From: Bacteroidetes bacterium UBA4408
GTDB taxonomy: Bacteria > Bacteroidota > Bacteroidia > UBA4408
Assembly (NCBI GenBank): GCA_002389785.1
Contig: DGQS01000192.1
Location: 1 to 32,769 of the forward strand
Direction of reading: 5' to 3'
DNA length: 32,769 nucleotides
A program made the translations under genes and the position numbers. The number at the start of each line of letters is the position of its first letter. The stretch's first letter is position 1. The notes below the pieces were generated by a model, which saw nothing but the letters and a program-made list of their open reading frames with translations, was not told the origin of the DNA and made no database searches. Shown here one piece after another: positions 7,843 through 17,067 of this stretch.

Positions 7843-10464
7843 TTAAAATTCAAGTTTTATTTGACTGTCCATTTCGTCAAGGTTATCCTTAATCGCTTTT
7901 AAGCGTTCCATTCTTTCCAGATCAAAAGACGCTTTTTCTTCCTCTTTTGGTTCTTCTGGAGCAGGAATTGGTTCGGCTAAATTGATTTCCTTAATTTTAT
8001 ATTGTGACAACCGATTTCCCTTAGCCTTTAAACCTTTTACTGCTATAAATTCAGATAAATTAATGGTTTCGTTGGCGATGTCTTTACCTTTGTTTTTGTA
8101 AAATTTAATTTCACACACAGGCAGCAAATCTGTTGAAACGCATTCAAGTTGTGAACCTTCAAATTCGCTGATAAAAAGTACTTTTTTATCACTTGGTTCA
8201 ACTAAAAAGCGTTTTACAAAATATTCCTTTTTTTCACCGTCGAGGTAGATTGCAGTAATCGGCTTATCGGCTTTGAGTTTTTCAATCAAAATCATGTCTT
8301 CTTCAAAGTGATTTTCCAAGTCAAAATTATGCAGCTTGTAATTTCCACTTTGCATAATGGTGAGTATTTTATCGTCGGCACTAAATTCACCTAAATATTG
8401 TCCACGGCTTTCGGTATTCAGTCGTTGAACTGTATCGTCGTACCATATCATACGAGCACCCAAAGTAGATACTCCTTTTTCGGCCAATACGATTTTCCGA
8501 ACCGGATATTTGGTCACAATATTTCCTTGTGAGGCTCTTCCTTTTATTGCAATATCACCAAAGCTAACATCAAATTGCAATTTACGAATACCCGGCAAGG
8601 CTTTGTGAAAAACCGTTACCACTTCAGCTTCTCCATTTGGATTGGCAGTAAAATAAAGTACTTCCGAACCTTTATTACCTTTCGTTAAATCGTAAAGTTT
8701 ATCACGCGTTACTCCTGTGACACTAAAGCGTTTAATCAATACTGCACCTTTGGTTCCATCACGATAAATCATATTATAAACAGTGCGTTCGTCGTTCTTC
8801 TTAAAAACATTAATGTGCACAATTCCTTTTCCAACAAATGCTTTATCGGCAATTTTACTTACAGTCATGGTGCCGTCTTCACGAAACACGATGATATCAT
8901 CAATGTCGGAACATTCTGCTATAAACTCGTCTTTCTTTAAGCCATATCCTGCAAATCCATCTTCACGATTTACATACAATTTTTCATTGGCTACTGCAAC
9001 TCGGGATGCAACAATAGTATCAAATGATTTAATTTCTGTTTTGCGTTCTCTTCCTTTTCCGTATTTCTTTTTCAGGTTTTTAAAATACTCAATGGCAAAC
9101 TCAATTAAGTTATCTAAATGATGTTGCACCTGCTTCATCAGATCTTCAAGTCCTTTGATAAATTCATCGGCCTTAAACGAATCAAATTTTGAAATACGTT
9201 TAATTTTTATTTCGGTTAATCGTTCAATATCCTGAACTGTAATTTCGCGTTTAAATTTTTTCTTATGTGGTTTTAATCCTTTGTCAATTGCAGCGATTAC
9301 TGCTTCCCAGGTTTCACATTCTTCAATATCGCGGTAAATTCTTTTTTCAATAAATAATTTTTCAAGCGACGAAAAATGCCATTGTTCTCCTAATTCAGCC
9401 AGCTCTATTTCGAGTTCCTGCTTGAGCAAAGCCAAGGTTTTTTGGGTCGAAATTTTGAGCATTTCATTCACCCCAACAAAGCGGGGCTTATCGTTCTCAA
9501 TGATACAAGCATTAGGCGAAATCGAAACTTCACAATCGGTAAATGCATACAAGCCATCAATGGTTTTGTCGGGCGATATTCCGGCAGGCAGGTGAATCAG
9601 AATTTCAACAGTGTCAGAAGTATTATCTTCCACTTTTCGAATTTTAATTTTCTCTTTATCGTTCGCTGCAAGTATTGAATCGATAAGGGAAGTAGTAGTG
9701 GTTCCAAATGGAATTTCACTTATTACCAGCGTCTTTTTGTCAAGCTGAGATATTTTAGCGCGAACTCTGATTTTACCACCTCTTAAACCATCATTGTAAT
9801 TGCTGAAATCAGCCATTCCACCACCCAAAAAATCCGGAACAATGTGGGTTCTTTTTCCTCGCAAACTATCAATTGAACCATCAATGAGTTCTATAAAATT
9901 ATGCGGCATTATTTTACAGGCGAGCCCAACGGCAATTCCTTCAACTCCTTGCGCAAGCAATAATGGAAACTTTACAGGTAAGGTAACAGGTTCTCTATTT
10001 CGTCCATCATACGATGATTGCCAAACGGTTGTTTTTGGGTTAAATACAACGTCTAAAGCAAATTTAGATAGTCGGGCTTCAATATAACGAGGTGCTGCCG
10101 CTGAATCACCGGTAAGCACATTTCCCCAGTTACCCTGACAATCAATCAACAAATCTTTTTGTCCTAATTGCACCAAAGCATCACCAATACTGGCATCGCC
10201 ATGAGGATGATACTTCATACAATGACCTATCACATTTGCCACCTTGTTGTATCGTCCATCATCTAAATCCTTTAATGAATGAAGTATTCGACGCTGCACA
10301 GGTTTTAAACCATCTTCAATGTATGGAACCGCTCGTTCTAAAATAACATAGGAGGCATAATCCAAAAACCAGTTTTGATACATCCCCGAAACGTGAATCA
10401 CATTTTGCAATTCTTCGCGGGGTGTTGAATCAAATTCGCTTTCGTTGTTGTCTTCTGTATTCAT
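7843..10464 (-). CDS. parC: DNA topoisomerase IV subunit A
   Basis: This 873-residue type IIA topoisomerase subunit breaks and rejoins DNA and, with ParE, decatenates daughter chromosomes. The N-terminal winged-helix region includes YHPHGDASIGDAL (residues 85-97) and the catalytic tyrosine Y127 in AAAPRYIEARLSK. A tower/coiled-coil part follows, then a C-terminal beta-pinwheel from about residue 500 and a Glu/Lys-rich tail. The gyrase-specific GyrA box (Q-R/K-RGG-R/K-G) is not present in the pinwheel, and the partner gene parE lies 38 bases upstream, so I call ParC and not GyrA. The position equivalent to the quinolone-resistance Ser80 of E. coli ParC is Ala (A91), while the Glu84 position is Asp (D95). 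The two genes most likely form one transcript. Confidence 0.93.
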   Translation of the reverse strand: MNTEDNNESEFDSTPREELQNVIHVSGMYQNWFLDYASYVILERAVPYIEDGLKPVQRRILHSLKDLDDGRYNKVANVIGHCMKYHPHGDASIGDALVQLGQKDLLIDCQGNWGNVLTGDSAAAPRYIEARLSKFALDVVFNPKTTVWQSSYDGRNREPVTLPVKFPLLLAQGVEGIAVGLACKIMPHNFIELIDGSIDSLRGKRTHIVPDFLGGGMADFSNYNDGLRGGKIRVRAKISQLDKKTLVISEIPFGTTTTSLIDSILAANDKEKIKIRKVEDNTSDTVEILIHLPAGISPDKTIDGLYAFTDCEVSISPNACIIENDKPRFVGVNEMLKISTQKTLALLKQELEIELAELGEQWHFSSLEKLFIEKRIYRDIEECETWEAVIAAIDKGLKPHKKKFKREITVQDIERLTEIKIKRISKFDSFKADEFIKGLEDLMKQVQHHLDNLIEFAIEYFKNLKKKYGKGRERKTEIKSFDTIVASRVAVANEKLYVNREDGFAGYGLKKDEFIAECSDIDDIIVFREDGTMTVSKIADKAFVGKGIVHINVFKKNDERTVYNMIYRDGTKGAVLIKRFSVTGVTRDKLYDLTKGNKGSEVLYFTANPNGEAEVVTVFHKALPGIRKLQFDVSFGDIAIKGRASQGNIVTKYPVRKIVLAEKGVSTLGARMIWYDDTVQRLNTESRGQYLGEFSADDKILTIMQSGNYKLHNFDLENHFEEDMILIEKLKADKPITAIYLDGEKKEYFVKRFLVEPSDKKVLFISEFEGSQLECVSTDLLPVCEIKFYKNKGKDIANETINLSEFIAVKGLKAKGNRLSQYKIKEINLAEPIPAPEEPKEEEKASFDLERMERLKAIKDNLDEMDSQIKLEF

Positions 10465-10502
10465 TTAAATCAATTTCAAAAATTAGTGTTTTCCTCAAAT
10501 TC

Positions 10503-12353
10503 TTAGCTCACGTGTTCTTCAACTAAATCTTTTTCTACCTTCAAATTACCAATAATAAAATCCTGGCGTTCGGGTGTATTTTTTCCCATAAAATAGCTCA
10601 ACATCTCTTCAATACTGGCATTTTTTCCAATTATAACAGGGTCGAGTCGAATATCTTTTCCAATAAAATTTTTAAACTCATCCGGTGAAATCTCTCCCAA
10701 ACCTTTAAATCGAGTTATTTCGGGCTTTGCACCTAATTTTTCGATGGCCTTTTTACGCTCATCTTCACTGTAGCAATAAATTGTTTCTTTCTTGTTTCGT
10801 ACTCTAAACAATGGGGTTTGTAAAATATAGAGGTGACCGTTTTTTACCAAATCAGGAAAAAATTGTAGAAAAAAGGTGATTAGTAACAAACGAATGTGCA
10901 TTCCGTCAACGTCAGCATCCGTTGCCAAAACAATGTTGTTGTAACGTAAATCATCCATTCCATCCTCAATGTTTAATGCGCCTTGTAGTAAATTAAATTC
11001 TTCGTTTTCGTAAACAATTTTTTTTGTGAGTCCGAAGCAATTTAATGGTTTACCTTTTAAACTAAAAACCCCCTGAGTATTAACATCTCTCGATTTGGTG
11101 ATACTTCCGCTTGCTGAATCACCTTCGGTTATAAACAACGTAGTTTCTAACCTGCGTTCATCATCTGAATTGTAATGAACCCTGCAATCGCGTAATTTTC
11201 GGTTATGCAAACTGGCTTTCTTAGCGCGGTCACGAGCAATTTTTCGAATACCCGACAATTCTTTACGCTCCTTTTCACTCATCAAAATCTTTTGCAACAA
11301 CAATTCAGCTGTTTCTTGATTTTTGTGTAAAAAATTATCGAGTTCGGTTTTAACAAAATCGCCAATAAAAGTTTTTACAGAAGTTCCTCCCGGTGCAATT
11401 TCTTGAGAACCTAATTTTGTTTTAGTTTGAGATTCAAAAACAGGCTCTTGAACCTTAACACTGATAGCAGCTACAATTGAGGTTCGCACATCTACCGCTT
11501 CAAAATCCTTTTTGTAAAATTCGCGGATCGTTTTTACCACTGCTTCCCGAAAAGCACCTTGATGTGTTCCACCTTGGGTTGTATGCTGGCCGTTTACAAA
11601 TGAATAATACTCTTCACCATAAGCTGTTCCATGTGTAAAGGCAATTTCAATATCGTGGCCTTTCAAATGTATAATTGGGTATAAAATATTACCGCTTAAA
11701 TTTTGTGATAACAAATCATGCAATCCATTTTCGGAAAAGAACTTATTTCCATTGTAATTCAATGTTAGTCCGGTGTTGAGGTAGGCATAATTCCACAACA
11801 TTTTTTCAACGTAATCATTCAAAAAATGATAGTTGCCAAAAATTTGTTCATCGGGCGTAAATGAAACCAGTGTGCCTTTTCGAAGGCTACTATCCTCAAT
11901 CTTGCTTTCCCTAACTAACTCGCCACGAACAAATTCGGCTTCTTTGCTTTTTTCGTCACGTATGGATTGTATTTTGAAATTCGTTGAAAGCGCATTAACA
12001 GCTTTTGTTCCTACACCATTTAATCCAACCGATTTCTTAAAAGCTTCCGAATCATATTTTGCACCGGTATTAATTTTTGAAACTACATCCACTAATTTTC
12101 CCAGTGGGATACCTCGCCCATAATCGCGCACTTTAACAGTTCGGTCCTTAATATTGATGTCAATATTTTTACCATGTCCCATCACAAATTCATCAATGCA
12201 ATTGTCGATGGTTTCTTTCAATAAAATATAAATACCATCGTCCTGTGAGGAGCCATCACCAAGCTTTCCAATATACATTCCGGGACGCAATCGAATATGC
12301 TCTTTCCAATCGAGCGTGCGGATACTGTCTTCGTTATATTTTGGTTCTGCCAT
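10503..12353 (-). CDS. parE: DNA topoisomerase IV subunit B
   Basis: The 616-residue ATPase subunit of topoisomerase IV drives strand passage during decatenation. It carries the GHKL ATPase domain with RPGMYIG and the N-box [10 protein letters not shown] near the N-terminus, a GRGIP motif and a [14 protein letters not shown] lid region. A transducer domain follows, then a TOPRIM domain with EGDSASGS (E410-S413) and DADVDGMHI (D479, D481, D483), and a C-terminal FKGLGEISP segment. Length fits ParE without the large insert of E. coli-type GyrB. The ATG at 12353 is the natural start ([11 protein letters not shown]). It is first in the parE-parC unit, with a candidate promoter about 80 bases upstream. 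Confidence 0.95.
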   Translation of the reverse strand: MAEPKYNEDSIRTLDWKEHIRLRPGMYIGKLGDGSSQDDGIYILLKETIDNCIDEFVMGHGKNIDINIKDRTVKVRDYGRGIPLGKLVDVVSKINTGAKYDSEAFKKSVGLNGVGTKAVNALSTNFKIQSIRDEKSKEAEFVRGELVRESKIEDSSLRKGTLVSFTPDEQIFGNYHFLNDYVEKMLWNYAYLNTGLTLNYNGNKFFSENGLHDLLSQNLSGNILYPIIHLKGHDIEIAFTHGTAYGEEYYSFVNGQHTTQGGTHQGAFREAVVKTIREFYKKDFEAVDVRTSIVAAISVKVQEPVFESQTKTKLGSQEIAPGGTSVKTFIGDFVKTELDNFLHKNQETAELLLQKILMSEKERKELSGIRKIARDRAKKASLHNRKLRDCRVHYNSDDERRLETTLFITEGDSASGSITKSRDVNTQGVFSLKGKPLNCFGLTKKIVYENEEFNLLQGALNIEDGMDDLRYNNIVLATDADVDGMHIRLLLITFFLQFFPDLVKNGHLYILQTPLFRVRNKKETIYCYSEDERKKAIEKLGAKPEITRFKGLGEISPDEFKNFIGKDIRLDPVIIGKNASIEEMLSYFMGKNTPERQDFIIGNLKVEKDLVEEHVS

Positions 12354-12430
12354 TTTAAAATATGTAATTAAAGTTTTGCGCTATTCCAATTCATAAAAAA
12401 AGCACTGGAAATGAGCTTTTATAAAACTTT

Positions 12431-12438
12431 CAAAGTTA
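12431..12438 (-). promoter_or_regulatory. Candidate parE -7 promoter box
   Basis: On the minus strand this reads TAACTTTG, an exact TAnnTTTG match. A TTTTG lies further upstream at 12468-12464 but at a spacing of about 25 bases, longer than usual. It would give parE a leader of about 70 bases. Confidence 0.4.
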
Positions 12439-12483
12439 AAATTTTGCCCGGTATTTTTTGAGGCAAAAGCAGACTTGTGTAAA

Positions 12484-12528
12484 ACTAATTAACATGCTGT
12501 AAGTGTGGTTATTACACAGTTAATTAGT
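12484..12528 (-). terminator. Possible terminator or palindromic site after mltG
   Basis: A perfect 10-base inverted repeat (ACTAATTAAC at 12484-12493, GTTAATTAGT at 12519-12528) encloses a smaller TGTAA/TTACA pair (12498-12502, 12512-12516). On the minus strand only four T follow the stem, so termination would be weak. It lies 15 bases past the mltG stop. An operator is possible, since the outer arms are very AT-rich. Confidence 0.4.
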
Positions 12529-12542
12529 GAATTTCTCAGGAT

Positions 12543-13601
12543 TTAATTTGTGATTTTACGTTGATTTAACGCTTTCTGATACTTTCGGGCATTGCGCATG
12601 TGCTGCTCATAGTTACTGGCATAATTTGAATAACCCGAAAAATCCTCGCGGGCACAAAAATAAATAAAATTGTGCTTTTTATAATTCAACACCGCATCAA
12701 TGCTTACCTTGCTTGGAAGGCAAATCGGACCGGGAGGTAATCCTAAATTCTTATAGGTATTATAGGGTGAATCAAGTGAAAAATATTTACCGGTAACACG
12801 TTTAATTGAAAAATCACCCACCGCCCAAATTAAAGTTGGATCTGCTTGTAAAGGCATTTTTACTCGTAAACGATTTAAATATACACCGGCTATAATTGGC
12901 TTTTCAGCATCAATGAAACTCTCTTGTTGCACAATGGAAGCCAAAACCGATACTTCTACCTGAGTTAATCCTAGTTGATCAGCCTTCTTTTTTCGTTCGT
13001 TCGTCCAGAATTTTTTATACTCAACCGCCATTTTTTCAACGAATTTTTCGGCAGAGGTATTCCAATAAAACTCGTAGGTATTCGGAATAAATAAACAAAG
13101 TGAGTTTTCACTTGTGAAATTGTATTTTTTTAGATAGGTTTCATCATTCAACAAGTTTAAAAGCACCTCCTCCTTAGCCTCTAATTGTTCATGAATTTTG
13201 GCGGCCAACTCCTTTTTAGTTCTAGCAAAAGTAAAAGTAACGCGCACCGGTTCTTGCTTTCCCGAACGCAACAAATCAATCAGTTGATTATTGTTTAAAC
13301 CTGCTTTAATGAAGTATTTCCCGGCTTTAATTCTGCGTATATAATTTTTCCTTTCAGCAAGCCATTCAAAGGTACTTGTGTTATCAATCAAATTGGAAGA
13401 ATACAACAGTGATTTTACAGTCTCAAAGTTGGCTCCGTTTGGAATATAAATATAGGTTGATTTTTTACCCCCTAAATTTACATTTGGCTTATAAATCACT
13501 GTGTACGCCAGATAGGAACTTACTATCCCACCAATCAAAACTAGTATTGCACCTGCAATCAAGAGTTTTTTTAAACCAGATTTTTTCTTTTTTTTCGCCA
13601 C
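12543..13601 (-). CDS. mltG: Endolytic transglycosylase MltG (YceG-like)
   Basis: MltG cleaves nascent peptidoglycan strands near the membrane and is proposed to set glycan length. The 352-residue product has a Lys-rich cytoplasmic N-terminus (MAKKKKKSGLKK), one membrane helix (about 13-35), a LysM-like region (YIYIPNGANFETVKSLL) and the YceG catalytic domain. The catalytic Glu is E227 in ASIVQQES, followed by IIAGVYLNRL, LQADPTLIWA, SPYNTYKNLGLPPGPI and a C-terminal YFCAREDFSGYS. Many relatives have Glu two positions before the catalytic residue; Gln is here, which I take as ordinary variation. Its start lies 5 bases after the stop of the upstream cytochrome gene, so the two are almost certainly co-transcribed. 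It is the last gene of the envelope cluster. Confidence 0.94.
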   Translation of the reverse strand: MAKKKKKSGLKKLLIAGAILVLIGGIVSSYLAYTVIYKPNVNLGGKKSTYIYIPNGANFETVKSLLYSSNLIDNTSTFEWLAERKNYIRRIKAGKYFIKAGLNNNQLIDLLRSGKQEPVRVTFTFARTKKELAAKIHEQLEAKEEVLLNLLNDETYLKKYNFTSENSLCLFIPNTYEFYWNTSAEKFVEKMAVEYKKFWTNERKKKADQLGLTQVEVSVLASIVQQESFIDAEKPIIAGVYLNRLRVKMPLQADPTLIWAVGDFSIKRVTGKYFSLDSPYNTYKNLGLPPGPICLPSKVSIDAVLNYKKHNFIYFCAREDFSGYSNYASNYEQHMRNARKYQKALNQRKITN

Positions 13602-13606
13602 AAGTA

Positions 13607-15622
13607 TTATAGTTGTTTTACCAATTCCTTCGCCTTTTGATTGCTAGGATTTTTTTTGATAACTCGATTAAAAATTATTTTTGCTTCATTCAAACGCTTT
13701 GAATACAGCAGAACACCAGCTTTATTCAGCAAGGCAATTTCCAAATCAGGATCCATTTTTAAGGCTTTATCAAAATAAAGTTCTGCTTCGGTAATGTTGT
13801 TCTGCAACAAACAAGTATATCCATAATTTGACAGCGCACTCGCAAATTTGGGATCGTTTTTTATTATACTAGAAAAAATTTGCTGAGCCTCTTTAATTTT
13901 CCCATTACTCACCAGTGCACTTCCCAATTTATTTTTAAACTCAAGATTTTGATCAGACAATTCAACCGCCCTCAAATAAAATGCTTCTGCTTCGTTAGTT
14001 TGGTTCAAATTTGAATACGATTCGCCAATTCGGTAAAGTGTCCACGCATTTTTATTATCCAATGACTTTTTAAAAATAGAATTTTGTCGTTTTAACAAGA
14101 TGTCCTTCCCTATTCTATCAGCATACTTCAACACCCCTGTATAATTTTTTTTACAAAACTGCAAGCGAACGTAAAGGTCAAAGTTCTTATTTAACGCAAC
14201 ATTGCTTTTGTCGTCGACGTATTTTTCGGCCGAATCAAGTAACATCGGATTATTATCAAATTTCTCAAATTGATTGATGTAAGCTTCACAAATAATTTCT
14301 TTGGCAGGCTTGAGTTCGTTTATAGCATATAATCCTAAAAATTGTTTTGTTGCTTGTATTTCCTTTTCAGGTAAAGGCTTACGTATGAAATGATCGGTGG
14401 TGGTAACATGTGGAATATCGATGGTTGACGATTTAGGCATGTGGCATTTCACACAATTGTTCTTCACAAGTTTAGTGCGCTTTTCAAGTGACTCACTACA
14501 ATCAATTGTGGATTTACTGGAAGCATGACAGTTTTTGCAAGCATTGTTGTAAACTTCTTTTCCGGTTTGGGTAACGCTAATGTGCGGATTATGACAGGTA
14601 ACACAAGTAAGGGATTGCTTATATGGACGCAAAGATTGCTCATGATTGACCAGTTGGGTACTTTTTAAAAAGCATTGGCTCATTTTTAATCGATCAGCAT
14701 GTGAAGCCATAATAAACTTATCTTCCTCACCTTTATACTTTGGAAGAAACACAGTCATAAAATCGCTTAGTTTTTTTCCGGGTTTAAAATCATAAAATGT
14801 TTTATCGTCTTTCAGCACAGCATTGCCTTGTAGATGACAACGTTGACATACATCAAATTGTAAATCAACCGGCAATTTTCCCGGATTAACAATCGTGTAA
14901 TCAATTGCTTTACTTGTATCAACAAGGTTTCCGGCCATTTTTTCACGCACGTGTACACTACCCGGACCATGACATCTTTCACAATTAATTCCATTCGGTA
15001 AAGCAGCAAATTTATTTTCTGCACCAACTTCAAATTCAGGATATGAATTATGGCAAGTCATGCATTCGAGTCCTATTAAGCGATTGAAGCGCGTATTAAA
15101 TCCATTTTCAAAACCAGGAGGCAAGTCCCATGTTCCTTTTTGTGTGTAGTAGGTCATGGGCATTTGACGTAAATAACCATTCGTGCTGAATAGGTGTGAA
15201 TTGGTATGTTGACCTGATCCAATAATGTATTCAACTTTTTCTACTCGCTTATAAATTGTATCCTTTCCTGCAAGTCTGAATTCCATAATTTTCATACTAT
15301 CCTTATCCCAAAATGGATGATAATAAAAATCAGAAAATCGATCATATATTACAGTGTGCTTATCCATTTTTGCAGCACTTTTTTTCCGACTGGCAAATTC
15401 AAAGCTTTTACCCATTCCGGTTTTAATAAACGATTCATAAATTTCAACATGACATTTTTTACAGGTATTTATGCCAACATACTTAACTGAATCGTTGTGA
15501 TTTAAATAAAGCGATTGAGGAGCTTTTTTTTCGGATGCTTGATTGCAAAAAACCGATGTAACTAAAATTACGGCTAAGCCAGTAAATAAAAGCAAATTCC
15601 GAATGTTGAACTTAATCGACAT
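13607..15622 (-). CDS. Seven-haem c-type cytochrome with C-terminal TPRs
   Basis: The 671-residue product has an N-terminal export segment (residues 10-25) and a Cys at 26 (SVFC). That lipobox is poor because of the Phe before Cys, so secretion or lipidation are both possible. Seven CxxCH haem sites are visible, with first Cys at 54, 187, 214, 259, 340, 362 and 390, in CKKCH, CMTCH, CERCH, CQRCH, CVTCH, CKNCH and CVKCH. The pattern, with CHGPGS, CHNPH and CVKCHMP, is that of multihaem cytochromes related to cytochrome c554/NrfA-like proteins. Residues from about 530 to the end form roughly four tetratricopeptide repeats (for example YGYTCLLQNNITEAELYFDKAL). It should sit in the periplasm or on the outer surface and pass electrons; the partner and substrate are not evident. 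It is placed directly before mltG with no redox gene alongside. Confidence 0.88.
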   Translation of the reverse strand: MSIKFNIRNLLLFTGLAVILVTSVFCNQASEKKAPQSLYLNHNDSVKYVGINTCKKCHVEIYESFIKTGMGKSFEFASRKKSAAKMDKHTVIYDRFSDFYYHPFWDKDSMKIMEFRLAGKDTIYKRVEKVEYIIGSGQHTNSHLFSTNGYLRQMPMTYYTQKGTWDLPPGFENGFNTRFNRLIGLECMTCHNSYPEFEVGAENKFAALPNGINCERCHGPGSVHVREKMAGNLVDTSKAIDYTIVNPGKLPVDLQFDVCQRCHLQGNAVLKDDKTFYDFKPGKKLSDFMTVFLPKYKGEEDKFIMASHADRLKMSQCFLKSTQLVNHEQSLRPYKQSLTCVTCHNPHISVTQTGKEVYNNACKNCHASSKSTIDCSESLEKRTKLVKNNCVKCHMPKSSTIDIPHVTTTDHFIRKPLPEKEIQATKQFLGLYAINELKPAKEIICEAYINQFEKFDNNPMLLDSAEKYVDDKSNVALNKNFDLYVRLQFCKKNYTGVLKYADRIGKDILLKRQNSIFKKSLDNKNAWTLYRIGESYSNLNQTNEAEAFYLRAVELSDQNLEFKNKLGSALVSNGKIKEAQQIFSSIIKNDPKFASALSNYGYTCLLQNNITEAELYFDKALKMDPDLEIALLNKAGVLLYSKRLNEAKIIFNRVIKKNPSNQKAKELVKQL

Positions 15623-15754
15623 GTAGCAAATAATGGTTGGCAGTACTTCGTAATTAGGTGAAAGTTGGACTTGAACAAATAACGGAATAAATAGTAGAAA
15701 GTTGAGAGAAGTGGCTATTTTTATTGTTAAATCGAAGCTTAATCCAGCAGTAAT

Positions 15755-16273
15755 TTAAACTAGTATACATTGATAAAAGTACTCATCTGTATAACCATTG
15801 GTAGTTAATACCCAATCCTTTTTAAATCCGCTTTTAATAAATCCGCCTTTTTCAAAAAGTTGAATACTGCTTGCATTTCCAACACCTACATTGCAATACA
15901 CTTGGTGTAGCAATAGGGTTTGTTTACAATAATTTTTCATTATTTTCAAAGCATCCGATGCAATTCCTTTATTCCTGTTACTTGCTGCAGCTATGAGTAT
16001 GCCAATACCTGCTCGTTTGTGCAATGGTTCATAATCGAACAAATCGATGCAACCGACAGGTGTATTATCGAGCAAACAAATCATAAATCGTATCTGTTTG
16101 GTTGTAAAAATATCAAGGTGAACAGTTTCAAGGTAGGCCGACAAAACCATTTTCGAAAAAGGTACAAGCGTATTGCTTAGAAGCCATATTTCAGGGTCAT
16201 TTTCCCATCGATAAAGTACCTCCAAATCTTCGGGTTCAATGGCTCGTAAATAACACTTCTCTCCTTTTAGCAT
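15755..16273 (-). CDS. GNAT family N-acetyltransferase (RimJ/RimL/SpeG-like)
   Basis: The 172-residue product is a single GNAT domain that would transfer acetyl from acetyl-CoA to an amine. It begins LRAIEPEDLEVLYRWENDPE, typical of the RimJ/RimL/spermidine acetyltransferase branch. It has VGCIDLFDYEPLHKRAGIGI for strands 4 and the acetyl-CoA site region, NRNKGIASDALKIM for the pyrophosphate-binding turn, and VYCNVGVGNASSIQLFEKGGF near the end. The acceptor (protein N-terminus, polyamine or sugar) cannot be read from sequence. Its start follows the dapF stop by 4 bases, so it is translated from the same message. From general knowledge, GNAT genes of this kind are often next to dapF and mltG in Bacteroidota, which hints at an envelope role, but this is not proven. 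The 132 bases after it hold no gene or clear terminator. Confidence 0.9.
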   Translation of the reverse strand: MLKGEKCYLRAIEPEDLEVLYRWENDPEIWLLSNTLVPFSKMVLSAYLETVHLDIFTTKQIRFMICLLDNTPVGCIDLFDYEPLHKRAGIGILIAAASNRNKGIASDALKIMKNYCKQTLLLHQVYCNVGVGNASSIQLFEKGGFIKSGFKKDWVLTTNGYTDEYFYQCILV

Positions 16274-16277
16274 TTAC

Positions 16278-17060
16278 TTAAAAATAATAAAATCCTTTGT
16301 AAACAAATGCTGCAGGTCCATGTAACCAAATATTTGAAAAAGAATTATTCGCTAGAGAGGTAAAGCTTACTTTTAATTTCCCCCCCTTGGTTAACACTAC
16401 AAATTGTTTTGCATTCCTTTTAATGCCTTTTATACATGCTACCAAAGCAGCAGCGGTTACTCCTGTTCCACAACTCAAAGTTTCATCTTCCACACCACGT
16501 TCGTAGGTTCTGACTTTTAAACCCGTTTTTGTTATTTCAACAAAATTTACATTGGTACCTAATTTTGCAAAACGTTTATTGTAACGAATTTTTCTTCCTT
16601 CTTTCAATACATCAAATTTCTCAACATCTTCAACCAAACAAACATAATGTGGAGAGCCAGTATTTAAATAATAATTAGTTCCTATTTTTTCTACTTCGGT
16701 TACATCTTGCATTTTCAAGCTTATTTGACTAGGGGTAAAAATAGCCTCATGTGCCCCGTCGCTTGCCATAAAATAAGTAACATGATCGATGATTCCTAAA
16801 CTTTTTGCAAAGGCTGCAACGCAACGTCCACCATTTCCACACATAGACCCAGCTTTACCATCGGCATTAAAATATACCATCTTAAAATCAAAGCTTGGGT
16901 GCTTCTGCAACAAAATCAAACCGTCGGCACCAACACCAAAACGTCGGTCGCAAATACGGCGAATTAGAACTTCATTGCCAGCGGGAAAATTAAGATCTCG
17001 GTCATCAATCATCACAAAATCATTGCCCGCACCATGGTATTTTTCAAACTCCAATTTCAT
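16278..17060 (-). CDS. dapF: Diaminopimelate epimerase
   Basis: DapF converts LL- to meso-diaminopimelate, needed for lysine and for peptidoglycan cross-links. The 260-residue cytoplasmic protein shows YHGAGNDFVMIDDRD at the N-terminus, the first catalytic Cys C74 in MCGNGGRC and the second C197 in LSCGTGV. The substrate-binding segments YFNADG, NTGSPHYV, NVNFVE and ERGVEDET lie between. Length and all key residues are normal, so it should be active. It starts 7 bases after the stop of the upstream unknown gene and ends 4 bases before the GNAT gene, giving a clear three-gene transcript that may run on into the cytochrome and mltG. With MltG in the same cluster it ties precursor supply to peptidoglycan processing. 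Confidence 0.97.
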   Translation of the reverse strand: MKLEFEKYHGAGNDFVMIDDRDLNFPAGNEVLIRRICDRRFGVGADGLILLQKHPSFDFKMVYFNADGKAGSMCGNGGRCVAAFAKSLGIIDHVTYFMASDGAHEAIFTPSQISLKMQDVTEVEKIGTNYYLNTGSPHYVCLVEDVEKFDVLKEGRKIRYNKRFAKLGTNVNFVEITKTGLKVRTYERGVEDETLSCGTGVTAAALVACIKGIKRNAKQFVVLTKGGKLKVSFTSLANNSFSNIWLHGPAAFVYKGFYYF

Positions 17061-17067
17061 GTTTGTA

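Noticed and set aside
7843..10464. DNA gyrase subunit A as the identity of this gene
   Set aside because: No GyrA box is present in the pinwheel and parE is the adjacent partner, which points to ParC.
12901..12930. Loss of an active-site Glu in MltG (Gln-Gln-Glu-Ser)
   Set aside because: The catalytic Glu (E227) is the second acidic position of the family motif and is kept; Gln at the first position is tolerated in related proteins.
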